Assembly: GCF_003716585.1 (NCBI RefSeq)
Contig: NZ_PTJO01000005.1
Span: 124,001-188,000, forward strand
Length of the DNA stretch: 64,000 nucleotides
Source: Corynebacterium alimapuense
Lineage (GTDB): Bacteria > Actinomycetota > Actinomycetes > Mycobacteriales > Mycobacteriaceae
Direction: 5' to 3'
Part shown: one piece after another, positions 49,386 through 57,771 of the stretch
Layout: every line of letters starts with the position of its first letter
Position numbering within the stretch: position 1 is the stretch's first letter
Translations under genes and position numbers: made by a program
Notes under the pieces: model-generated
Database searches by the model: none
What the model was told of the DNA's origin: nothing
Seen by the model: only the letters and a program-made list of their open reading frames with translations

Positions 49386-50534
49386 TTAAGCCTCCTTGGC
49401 CAGTCGAAAGAAGAGATTGACAGCATCGCGAGCAGTTGGATCGGTTTCTGCTTGCTGAGCCAACTCCGCCAACGCGGCGGCCGGGTAGCCGCCAATGCCC
49501 AGATCAGCGAGCTCTTGCTCGTCTGGTTCCAAATGCAGATCATTGAGCCGCTCACGCTCAAAAAGCGCAGCAAATACTGGGCGATGTGTCTCCAAACCTT
49601 TTTCCAGCGTCCTGGTTGCCGCAATATCGAGGGTGCCGCGCAGGCTGTATTTAATGACCGTTCGATCTTTATGCGGGTAAGCCTCAAGGGCAGTGAGAAA
49701 TTCCGCTACGTCTTCGGCGGATCCTAATTCCCGGTCAATCGCCTCAAAAACCCACTCCCCCACGGCCACTTCATCAACCTCTACGGTTGCATCCAGTGTC
49801 GCCGTTTTAGTCACAGTGACTATCAGTGCGTTGCCCGAGTTATCCTCACCTCCAGTGTCGCCTGCGGCTAGATCATGGAAATCGGTGGTCTCCGGTGCCC
49901 CAGAAAACCACACCCGCCCAGAGTTACCCACCGGCCGAGCAGAGTGAGTATCACCCAGCGCCAGGTAGTCCACGGTTCCTGCTGCCAGAGCTTGCTCAAC
50001 ATAGGACAGGTCAATCAAATCGGGATGATGCTCATTGCTGCGGGCTTCGGCCTGCCCATGTCCGACGAGAATGCGAATATCAGCAGTAGGTTCCAACGGC
50101 TCCAATGCCTGACGAACTAGATCCGTGGTCGCGTGTTTGCTCAACAGCGGAGCCCCGACTATTTCTACGCCTTCACTCACGGCTACCGGAGTGCTATCTC
50201 CTAAAATATGCACCCCAGCAATATCTCTGGCTTGATAAAAGATCGAATCCGCCACCAGTGGATCGTGGTTTCCCGGCAGCAAAAACACTGGCACAGGCAG
50301 TGCACGTAGCCGTTCTTTCACCCGGCCAGTTACTCGTTGTGAAAGCGAATTATGTTCAAATACATCACCGGCGATGACGATGAAGGCGCAATCTCGCGCC
50401 TGAGCGATCTGCCCCAACCGGTCAATGGAGCGCAGACGAGCATCATCGAAACGGCCCTGGGCTTCATCATCAAGAAACCAGCGGGTCATCCCTAACTGCA
50501 GATCAGAGGTGTGCAGGAAACTAATCGAGGTCAT
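49386..50534 (-). CDS. SbcD/Mre11-like DNA exonuclease
   Basis: The protein has 382 residues. Metallophosphatase motifs occur in order: HTSDLQLG (near 8), GDVFE (near 56), GNHD (near 90), GHGQ (near 155) and GDTHS (near 190). The usual aspartate-histidine pair of motif I reads D-L-Q, so the second metal ligand DxH is altered to DxQ. The C-terminal part is an accessory and helical region. It forms the nuclease half of a Mre11-Rad50-type complex with the gene downstream. It starts 4 nt before the end of the SWIM gene. Confidence 0.82.
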   Translation of the reverse strand: MTSISFLHTSDLQLGMTRWFLDDEAQGRFDDARLRSIDRLGQIAQARDCAFIVIAGDVFEHNSLSQRVTGRVKERLRALPVPVFLLPGNHDPLVADSIFYQARDIAGVHILGDSTPVAVSEGVEIVGAPLLSKHATTDLVRQALEPLEPTADIRILVGHGQAEARSNEHHPDLIDLSYVEQALAAGTVDYLALGDTHSARPVGNSGRVWFSGAPETTDFHDLAAGDTGGEDNSGNALIVTVTKTATLDATVEVDEVAVGEWVFEAIDRELGSAEDVAEFLTALEAYPHKDRTVIKYSLRGTLDIAATRTLEKGLETHRPVFAALFERERLNDLHLEPDEQELADLGIGGYPAAALAELAQQAETDPTARDAVNLFFRLAKEA

Positions 50535-51361
50535 GGTTCAAGATCTAGCACGCCACCCCGACACAAATGATCATAAAGATCCTCCAAGTCCGATACTGCT
50601 CGCAGCTGTTCGATATTGGTATAGGAAATAGTGCGCATCGCTTTGTGTAAGAGATCGAGGTCCGAATCCTCTAGAGCTGGCGCTACCTTCGGATTAGGTA
50701 GGTCTGGAAAATCTCGGCCCGTCCAGAACTTCTCCGGGTCTGATTCAGATTCCCGGGAGGCATTCTGAGCTTGCGCCATCACCGCTTGTTCGAGGGAGAC
50801 TAAGTTCATCCCGCGCAGCTCAAAGAGCATGAGCGGATCAGCGTCGATCTTCGCTGCCAGCTTTTCGACGACCGCGACCTTGTGTTTACACACCGGTGCA
50901 GAATCCGGGCAATCACACAAGAGTCGAATATCATCCAGATCCTCGGCTAAGAGGACTTCCAACAAGCTCTCCGAGACTTCTCCCTGCCTGGCGCGGCGCA
51001 GCCCATTAGGTGTGCGGGCTAATTCTGCTGCCACCCCGGCAATATCATCGGTTGAGCGATAGGGCAGCTGGATTGTGACATTAAAGGGCTCGTTTTGCGA
51101 GCCTGCGACCTGACCGTGGACTCTCCCAGAGAGAATCTCCAGGGAGACCACGTGCCCACCGGTGGCATATTGCCGACCACGGGTCAGCCGGCCGGAATCG
51201 GCGCGGTTAGTCACGACGTCGATAAGCAATTGGGCAGCTGGTGCCATCGCCGGTCGCGGGCGTCGCGGAGTGGACTTGGATACCTCTGTCGGCCCAGAGA
51301 CCCTGGTGCGCGAGCCGAAATTGGCGTAGATGACATTGTCTTCTTGTGGTCGCTGCGACAT
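50531..51361 (-). CDS. SWIM zinc-finger protein
   Basis: The protein has 276 residues. The SWIM pattern CxC...CxH is seen as LLCDCPDSAPVCKHKVA at about 144-160. The first 40 residues are basic and likely disordered. SWIM domains bind DNA or proteins; in bacteria this type is regularly encoded beside an SNF2 ATPase, as it is here (its ATG is next to the SNF2 stop). A joint function with the SNF2 protein is inferred. Confidence 0.82.
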   Translation of the reverse strand: MSQRPQEDNVIYANFGSRTRVSGPTEVSKSTPRRPRPAMAPAAQLLIDVVTNRADSGRLTRGRQYATGGHVVSLEILSGRVHGQVAGSQNEPFNVTIQLPYRSTDDIAGVAAELARTPNGLRRARQGEVSESLLEVLLAEDLDDIRLLCDCPDSAPVCKHKVAVVEKLAAKIDADPLMLFELRGMNLVSLEQAVMAQAQNASRESESDPEKFWTGRDFPDLPNPKVAPALEDSDLDLLHKAMRTISYTNIEQLRAVSDLEDLYDHLCRGGVLDLEP

Positions 51362-54300
51362 CTACTTCTCCATTCCGCGGTAGCTCATCAACTCGGCCAG
51401 CTGATCTGGGCCGAGCTCCGTGATCCAGCCTTCGCCTTCACCGATGACCGCACCTGCTAGTTCGGTCTTGCCATCCAAAATATCCTGGATGGATTCCTCC
51501 AGCGTGCCGGCAGTAATCATCTTGTACACCGCGACGTTACGCTCTTGGCCGATCCGGAAGGCGCGGTCGGTAGCCTGGTTTTCCACCGCGGGGTTCCACC
51601 AGCGATCCATGTGCACCACGATGCTTGCAGCGGTGAGGTTGAGTCCAGTACCACCAGCTTTGAGCGAAAGAATCATCGCTCGAGGACCATCATCAGCTTG
51701 GAATCCAGCCACCATTCGATCACGCCCGGTCTTACTCACCCCACCATGTAAGAAAGGAATGCGCTCCCCGAGTCGTTCGGAAAGATAGGGTGCCAAAAGG
51801 TCACCGAAGGCTCGGTACTGGGTAAAGATGAGCATCCGCTGATCAGATTCAACAGCCGCATCAATCAGGCGGATCAATTCTTCGACCTTGCCCGAGCGAT
51901 GTCGCCCCTTCAGCGTCACGGAGGACCCATCCCCCAAGTAATGCGCAGGGTGATTACAGATCTGCTTGATTCTGGTGATGGTAGCCAGCACTAGCCCGCG
52001 CCGAGCCATGCCGTGGCGCTGCTCCAATTGCAATTGCACATCATCAACCAGAGCTTTGTAGAGAGCAGCCTGCTCAGCGGTCATCTCGACGGTGATAATC
52101 TCCTCGTTTTTCTCCGGCAGATCATCAATGATGGTGGGATCAGTTTTCAATCGGCGCAGAATAAACGGCGCCGTAAGCTGGCGCAGCCGCCCCGTCATCG
52201 CTTCGTCTTGTTCACGCTCAATGGCCTTGGCAAAGTGATTACGGAAGAAACTGGTGGATCCGAGCACCCCTGGGTTACAGAAATCGAGGATCGAGCGCAT
52301 CTCACTGAGTCGGTTTTCCACCGGAGTACCAGTCAGCGCAATGCGATGCCGGCTAGGCAGCGAGCGCACTGCCTTAGATGAACGGGTAGAAGAGTTCTTA
52401 ATAGCCTGAGCTTCATCGAGGACCACTCGGTCCCAGTTGATCTCGCCGAGCTCTTGAAAATCCCGACCCACCACTCCGTAGCTGGTGACAAATAAATCAG
52501 TCTGAGCCAATGCCTCAGTCAACTGCTCACCGTGGAGGCGGTCGGGACCATGATGGACCAACACGCGCAGGGAGGGAACGAAACGAGCTGCTTCCTTGGC
52601 CCAGTTGCCCACCACCGACGTCGGAGCCACCACCATGGTGGGAGCTGGGGCTTCACCGCGATCATGTTCAACTGCCAACATGGCCAGAAGCTGCAGTGTT
52701 TTGCCTAGCCCCATGTCATCTGCCAGCACCGCGCCGAGATTATTGCGTGACATCCAGTAGAGCCAATCCACTCCGCGATGCTGGTAGTCACGCAGTTGCG
52801 CATGAACCGTATCGGGCAGGTCAATCCGCTCTGGAGCTGGTGCAGATGTCCCGCCGAGCAAGGAGGAATGCCAGCCTGAGCCGGTAAATTCCACTGGTTC
52901 CTCGGCCATTGCTTCCACGGCTAATTGGCGCAGCTCAGCCAAAGTGACCTCGCCAGCCTCGTGCTGACCCGAGAAGTCTTGATTGAAGTCCTCGCGGCGG
53001 GCATCAACATCGGCGACCAAGGCTTCCCAACCTGGTTGCTCGGCCACCCGTGCGCGTTCGGCCACCGCAGCAGATTGCTCTAATTCCTTGAGCCGGCGTT
53101 TCCGGGAGGTAGCAGCCAGCTCATCCATATAGCCGGTAATTTTGCCCAGGGCCGTGGCATCTGCCATGACCCATTCTCCGCGAAGTCGAATCAGCCCAGA
53201 CTTGGAGTTGACCAGCTCAGCCATCTCCTCATCACTGAGCTCAACATCGCCGACCGATAGCCGCCAGTTGTATTCGACCAGCTGATCGAGCCCGATATGC
53301 GCCTTGGTCGCGGCTACCGCTGGGTCACGGATTTCGGAAGTCTCCAAGTGCGCCTTGGTCTCATAGCTCGACCACGCCTTGGGCAACATCACATTAAAAC
53401 CAGCGGCCTGCAGGCGAGCAACATCCCGCGAGACCAAATCGACGATCTCAGCGGTGGTCAGGTGAACGTCCCAATCACCGGCCTGGTTGCTGTGATATTC
53501 GGCAAACCGAGTCCGCTGCGCCGGATCAAGCAACTCGCTCACCGCGATTGCTCGGCGTTGTGATTCCCGCAGCTTTTCGACGCTCGCTCGGTCAAGCTCC
53601 TCAACTTTGATCGGCCGCGGTGCGTCAGTGCCCGAACGAACCTGCACGCGCAACGGCCAGGTTGCATCATCGGCGTCGGTGATCTCCACGGCATTTTTTG
53701 GTGGTTCCTCGACGATGATCACTAACTGGAGATCAACGGAGGTAATCGAGTCCTTCCACTCCTTGATCGAGCGAAGCAAGGTTGGCCCACCACGGCGCAA
53801 GGGGGTGGAATGCAGAATCGAATCAGCAAAATCATGCCAAGGATAAGGACGAGTGGAATCTGCTACTTCAGACAAGAGAGCTGAGGCGTTCCAATGAATC
53901 AAACTGTCAGCGATCTCATCGAGACGACGATTATTAGCTGTCAGAATCCCTGGCGCGGCAGCGATCATTTCCGCTAGCCAGCCCCGCTCCCCCAATCCGG
54001 AGGCCAATTGCCACTGCGGCCACCACTGGCCGTCTTCAAAAGCGAGCTTGGGCACCACTCGGCCAGCGGCGGCAAACCGGGTCATCCCCAGATTCATGCG
54101 CACCAACCATTCCAGATCCGGCGCGATGCTCTTTCGCTGCGACTTCGTTGCGGCAGCACCCGGTTCTAAGAGAAAAGCTAGCTGGCTTAAGACTGTCACT
54201 GCTTGTTCTGGGGCATAGGCCGCGGTGGGGATACCCAGAGTGACTTCTTTGCCCTTGGGAGTGCGCAGCTGCACGCGCAGGGGATGACGGAACGAACGAT

Positions 54301-54442
54301 CGTCGAGAAGCGAACGCGCAGCGGGAGGGAACGCATCCTCAGGTGCAGAAGAAGGCAAAATCACGCGGTGGCCTTGTACCTGCTCGACCCAAAGGTGGAG
54401 ACCAGAGGTCATCCAGAGGCCGTGCAAGAGGAAAGAAGGCAT
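51362..54442 (-). CDS. SNF2-family DNA-dependent ATPase (DEAD/H helicase fold)
   Basis: The protein has 1026 residues from MPSFLLHGLWMTSGL (ATG at 54442); the frame extends 16 codons more. About 450 N-terminal residues form the bacterial SNF2-associated region (SNF2_assoc type) and about 550-1026 the two RecA-like lobes. Walker A is DDMGLGKT (near 577), the DEAQ box is LDEAQAIKN (near 672), and the C-terminal lobe has LSLKAGGTGLNL and ATDRAFRIGQ. It should move on double-stranded DNA or remodel proteins bound to it. It is the first gene of a set with the SWIM protein, followed by the SbcCD-like pair. Confidence 0.92.
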   Translation of the reverse strand: MPSFLLHGLWMTSGLHLWVEQVQGHRVILPSSAPEDAFPPAARSLLDDRSFRHPLRVQLRTPKGKEVTLGIPTAAYAPEQAVTVLSQLAFLLEPGAAATKSQRKSIAPDLEWLVRMNLGMTRFAAAGRVVPKLAFEDGQWWPQWQLASGLGERGWLAEMIAAAPGILTANNRRLDEIADSLIHWNASALLSEVADSTRPYPWHDFADSILHSTPLRRGGPTLLRSIKEWKDSITSVDLQLVIIVEEPPKNAVEITDADDATWPLRVQVRSGTDAPRPIKVEELDRASVEKLRESQRRAIAVSELLDPAQRTRFAEYHSNQAGDWDVHLTTAEIVDLVSRDVARLQAAGFNVMLPKAWSSYETKAHLETSEIRDPAVAATKAHIGLDQLVEYNWRLSVGDVELSDEEMAELVNSKSGLIRLRGEWVMADATALGKITGYMDELAATSRKRRLKELEQSAAVAERARVAEQPGWEALVADVDARREDFNQDFSGQHEAGEVTLAELRQLAVEAMAEEPVEFTGSGWHSSLLGGTSAPAPERIDLPDTVHAQLRDYQHRGVDWLYWMSRNNLGAVLADDMGLGKTLQLLAMLAVEHDRGEAPAPTMVVAPTSVVGNWAKEAARFVPSLRVLVHHGPDRLHGEQLTEALAQTDLFVTSYGVVGRDFQELGEINWDRVVLDEAQAIKNSSTRSSKAVRSLPSRHRIALTGTPVENRLSEMRSILDFCNPGVLGSTSFFRNHFAKAIEREQDEAMTGRLRQLTAPFILRRLKTDPTIIDDLPEKNEEIITVEMTAEQAALYKALVDDVQLQLEQRHGMARRGLVLATITRIKQICNHPAHYLGDGSSVTLKGRHRSGKVEELIRLIDAAVESDQRMLIFTQYRAFGDLLAPYLSERLGERIPFLHGGVSKTGRDRMVAGFQADDGPRAMILSLKAGGTGLNLTAASIVVHMDRWWNPAVENQATDRAFRIGQERNVAVYKMITAGTLEESIQDILDGKTELAGAVIGEGEGWITELGPDQLAELMSYRGMEK

Positions 54443-54624
54443 AAGGATAGTTCTACCACCCGAGCCCTCAAAGGCCACGGCGCGGACCAAACCTTAAGAA
54501 AAATCGCCTTCGTTATAGTTTTGTTATTACGAAGGCTACTCCCAGGTTACTGCCCGGATATTCCAATGTTTGTTCCGAATGTTCGACAGAAATCAGCCTT
54601 TTTGAGGTTGGGCAGCGGGCCTAG

Positions 54625-54649
54625 GCACGTTAACGTGCGGTAAATACCG
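54625..54649. repeat. Two adjoining palindromes upstream of putP
   Basis: GCACGTTAACGTGC (54625-54638) is a perfect 14-bp palindrome. CGGTA-AA-TACCG (about 54639-54650) follows directly. They lie 35-60 nt before the putP ATG and may be operator sites; no regulator is assigned. Confidence 0.5.
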
Positions 54650-54683
54650 GAATGTACAGACTCAACCAACTGGAGGATCGGCT

Positions 54684-56261
54684 ATGACCGAAACAACTTG
54701 GTTCATTATTGCCATTGTGCTTTATATGGGGTTGATGCTTGGCATCGGCTATTGGAGCTTTACCAAAACAGATAAGTATGACGACTATGTTCTAGCCGGC
54801 CGTGGGCTCAACCCATTCGTGGCGGCGATGTCAGCCGGAGCCTCAGATATGTCTGGCTGGCTACTCATGGGCCTGCCAGGTGCACTCTTTGTCACCGGCT
54901 TTTCGGAACTCTGGATCGCCATCGGCTTGCTGATTGGCGCTTGGGCAAACTGGAAGTGGATCGCGCCTAGACTGCGTGCCTACTCTGAGGTAGCCAATAA
55001 CTCCATCACTATTCCCAGCTTCTTCGAGAACCGACTCAATGACCGTTCACGCGTCCTGCGCATCGCGGCATCGGTCATCATCATCATCTTCTTCACTTTC
55101 TACGTTTCCTCCGGCATGGTCGCTGGTGGACGCTACTTCGAGGCCACCTTCGGCGGCGCTTACATCAACGGCCTGCTCATCGTCGCAGCCGTCACCGTTG
55201 CATACACCTTCATTGGCGGCTTCCTGGCCGTGTCCTACACCGATGCGGTGCAGGGAACGATCATGTTCGCTGCCCTGATCATCGTGCCGATCATGGCGCT
55301 GCTGACCTTGGACAACCCTTCCGATATCTTCTCGTGGGCTGCCAGCAACGACTACGGCCCCTACACCGAAGGTGTTGGCAACCCGGGCTACTTCAACATG
55401 ATCGCCGGTGTTTCCGCTACTGCAATTATCGGCAACATGGCCTGGGGCTTGGGCTACTTCGGCCAGCCCCACATCCTCGTCCGCTTCATGGCACTGCGTA
55501 GCCCGGCTGAGGCTAAGCAGGGCCGCTGGATCGGTGTTGGCTGGATGTTCCTGTGCATCGTTGGCGCTACCTTCACCGCCATGATCGGCACCGTGTACTT
55601 CTCCCAGAACCCGGATATTGCCATCACCGACCAGAGTGCCTTCGAGACCATCTTCCTGGATATGGGTCGCATCCTGTTCCACCCGCTGCTGGCCGGCTTG
55701 GTCCTGACCGCCGTGCTCGCGGCCATCATGTCCACCATGTCCTCCCAGCTGTTGGTTGTCTCTTCCTCCCTGATCGAGGATCTGTACAAGATTGTGTCCA
55801 AGAACCTGCCGGGCGAGAAGGTCCTGATCAACCTCTCGCGCTCCGCAGTGGTTGCTGTCGCCATCATCGGCGGCGTCTTGGCTGTGAACCCGAACGACTC
55901 CATTCTTGGTCTGGTTGGCTTCGCTTGGGCAGGCTTCGGCGCTGCCTTCGGCCCGCTGGTAATCGCTTCGCTCTACTGGAAGCGTCTGAACGTACCGGGT
56001 GCTATCTCCGGTATGGTCACCGGTGCTGTGGTCGTCATTGCTTGGGGCAGCTCGGCTGCCGGCGACATCATCTACGAAATGGTCCCAGGCTTCATCCTGG
56101 CCACCATCGTGATGGTCGTCGTTACCTTGGCTACCAAGAAGCCCTCCGATGAGACCGTCGAGGTCTTTGACCGCGCTTCTCACCTGTCGGATGTCTCCGC
56201 TAAGCACGAAGACCTCGACATTGAGACTGCAGCTGTCAAGGCTGATCGCGGCGAGCTCTAG
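54684..56261 (+). CDS. putP: Sodium/proline symporter PutP
   Basis: The protein has 525 residues and about thirteen membrane segments, a member of the sodium:solute symporter family. SAGASDMSGWLLMGLPGA in the second membrane region and the YLAGRGL-like VLAGRGLNPF stretch match PutP closely. It imports proline with sodium for nutrition or osmotic balance. The C-terminal tail is acidic (about 490-525). TGGAGG before the ATG is a good ribosome site. No putA gene is in the window. A strong terminator follows. Confidence 0.92.
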   Translation: MTETTWFIIAIVLYMGLMLGIGYWSFTKTDKYDDYVLAGRGLNPFVAAMSAGASDMSGWLLMGLPGALFVTGFSELWIAIGLLIGAWANWKWIAPRLRAYSEVANNSITIPSFFENRLNDRSRVLRIAASVIIIIFFTFYVSSGMVAGGRYFEATFGGAYINGLLIVAAVTVAYTFIGGFLAVSYTDAVQGTIMFAALIIVPIMALLTLDNPSDIFSWAASNDYGPYTEGVGNPGYFNMIAGVSATAIIGNMAWGLGYFGQPHILVRFMALRSPAEAKQGRWIGVGWMFLCIVGATFTAMIGTVYFSQNPDIAITDQSAFETIFLDMGRILFHPLLAGLVLTAVLAAIMSTMSSQLLVVSSSLIEDLYKIVSKNLPGEKVLINLSRSAVVAVAIIGGVLAVNPNDSILGLVGFAWAGFGAAFGPLVIASLYWKRLNVPGAISGMVTGAVVVIAWGSSAAGDIIYEMVPGFILATIVMVVVTLATKKPSDETVEVFDRASHLSDVSAKHEDLDIETAAVKADRGEL

Positions 56262-56303
56262 CTTGTAGTAATCCCCTCCCCCAAGCACCACCACGGGGAA
56301 CCG

Positions 56304-56348
56304 AAAGGGGCCTTGCACCAGTCCAATCTGGTGTGAGGCCCCTTTTTT
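56304..56348 (+). terminator. Intrinsic terminator after putP
   Basis: A long stem (about 56304-56321 with 56328-56344, one or two mismatches) closes a 6-nt loop and is followed by TTTTTT. The proposed start of the next gene (GTG 56333) lies inside the right arm. Confidence 0.9.
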
Positions 56349-56974
56349 GGTACCTAATCCTGCTTACCGTCGCCACCCTAGCGCTACTGCTACCCCACCT
56401 CCTTCCGCGCTCCGGGCCTGGACTGCCTGCTCTCGACGCCGCCTTGATCCAGGTCCCCGTGAGCCCTCAGCGTGCTCGAGTACTCGGTTATGAGCGCTCT
56501 GAATTCGGCCCCGGGTGGGCACACTCCGGTGCCTGCAGCATTCGCGAGGAGATGATTGTCACCCACCTTCAGCATGCCCAGCTTGAGGACTGCCGCGCGG
56601 TGGGCGGGATGTTGCATGATCCCTACACCGGCCACCAGGTCATCCTCCCAGCGCCAGTGGAGATCGACCATATCTTCCCACTCGCTGCTGCCTGGGATCT
56701 AGGGGCTCATACGTGGTCAGATAGTCAGCGTGTGGCCTTTGCCAATGATCCGGCCAACCTGGTGGTCACCGCTCAAGCGGCCAACCGCGAAAAGTCCGAC
56801 CTACTGCCGGCCGAATGGCTGCCACCTGATCGCTCCGCCAGATGTTGGTATTCCCACCGTCTGGCGGTGGTAGCCGGATCCTATGGTCTCGCACTGCCTG
56901 ACGAGGACATCTCCGCTATGAGGGGAAGCTGCCGGGGGTTATTGGAATGGACGAGTCTCGACACCACTGGATAG
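56333..56974 (+). CDS. Secreted or membrane-anchored HNH nuclease (DUF1524-like)
   Basis: The protein has 213 residues from GTG 56333. One hydrophobic segment (about 5-25, FWYLILLTVATLALLLPHLL) acts as signal or anchor. The nuclease motif is EIDHIFPLAAAWDLGA followed by FANDPANLVVTAQAANREKSD and LPAEWLPP, typical of actinobacterial secreted HNH nucleases related to DUF1524. It probably degrades extracellular DNA. The start is unsure: the GTG sits inside the putP terminator with no ribosome site; the next in-frame GTG (about 56458) would remove the signal. Two cysteines near 69 and 86 and two near the C-terminus could form disulfides. Confidence 0.78.
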   Translation: MRPLFWYLILLTVATLALLLPHLLPRSGPGLPALDAALIQVPVSPQRARVLGYERSEFGPGWAHSGACSIREEMIVTHLQHAQLEDCRAVGGMLHDPYTGHQVILPAPVEIDHIFPLAAAWDLGAHTWSDSQRVAFANDPANLVVTAQAANREKSDLLPAEWLPPDRSARCWYSHRLAVVAGSYGLALPDEDISAMRGSCRGLLEWTSLDTTG

Positions 56975-57035
56975 GCTAAGCGGTGAAATCAGCTAGTTTC
57001 TACCGCGTTTGTACTGAAAGGTACCCACCACACCT

Positions 57036-57506
57036 ATGATCACGATCCTCATCGTCCTCCACGTACTAGCCGCCGTGTTGTTTATCGGCCCAGTCACCGT
57101 GGCAGTCTCCAGCTTTCAGGTTCAAGCCACCCGTGCCCATGAGGGTGATAGCAGCGCCGCTGGTGCCGCCACGGTCCTACACAAGATCACCACCACCTAT
57201 GGTGTCTTGGCAGCCTTGGTCCCGCTGTTTGGTGTGGCCATCATGTTCCTCGATGGTGGTTATTGGCGCGAAGGCCGCTACCATGCTGCCATCGCCCTCG
57301 CGGTGATCGCTTGGGTCTTGCTACTGCTGGCTATCATTCCTCGCCAGAAGAAGATGATGGGCGCCTTGGGTCTACTCGATGCCGGCGACTTCGATCCAGA
57401 AAAGGATGCGGTGGCCAATTGGGCCAAAACCAAATCTCAGCTGTCCATGTTTGGCGGAATCTTCTCCCTGCTCTGGATCATCATGCTCGTCTTGATGTAC
57501 CTCTAA
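57036..57506 (+). CDS. DUF2269-like membrane protein
   Basis: The protein has 156 residues with four membrane helices (about 1-25, 55-75, 85-103 and 135-156) and a short charged loop around 105-130. Size and layout match DUF2269 integral membrane proteins, whose function is unknown. GAAAGG lies about 14 nt before the ATG, rather far. It stands between the HNH nuclease gene and a strong terminator. Confidence 0.75.
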   Translation: MITILIVLHVLAAVLFIGPVTVAVSSFQVQATRAHEGDSSAAGAATVLHKITTTYGVLAALVPLFGVAIMFLDGGYWREGRYHAAIALAVIAWVLLLLAIIPRQKKMMGALGLLDAGDFDPEKDAVANWAKTKSQLSMFGGIFSLLWIIMLVLMYL

Positions 57507-57530
57507 GCTCTCCGCAGTCTTAAACCCACA

Positions 57531-57600
57531 ACGCGGGCCTCGCACTCGTACCTAAGTTCCTCTTGGAACTTTTAGGTGCGTGCGGGAGCCCGCGTTTTGC
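57531..57600 (+). terminator. Large intrinsic terminator after the DUF2269 gene
   Basis: Outer arms ACGCGGGC (57531-57538) and GCCCGCGT (57588-57595) enclose a second stem (GTACCTAA/TTAGGTGC region), and TTTT follows. Confidence 0.82.
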
Positions 57601-57698
57601 TATCTCTCGGAATTTCCACCGAGATAGCTTGGGCGATCTCAAGCTCGAACAGCGTAGACAGGTCTCAGCCTTCCTTTTCCAGCGGACCTAGACATAGC

Positions 57699-57753
57699 AA
57701 AAGACCTCCACTGCCCGATCTCGCATCTGCGAGTCAGAAAGTGAAGGTCTTTG
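57699..57753 (-). terminator. Intrinsic terminator of the DEAD-box helicase gene
   Basis: Read on the minus strand, arms AAAGACCTTCACT (57752-57740) and AGTGGAGGTCTTT (57712-57700) pair over 13 positions with one mismatch; a smaller stem CTCGCA/TGCGAG is in the loop. TTTTGC follows, about 20 nt after the gene's stop. Confidence 0.85.
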
Positions 57754-57771
57754 AAAAGACAGCGCTAGTGG

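Noticed and set aside
55047..56318. 423-codon minus-strand frame across putP
   Set aside because: It is antisense to an intact sodium symporter and rich in His, Asp and Gly, typical of shadows of membrane proteins.
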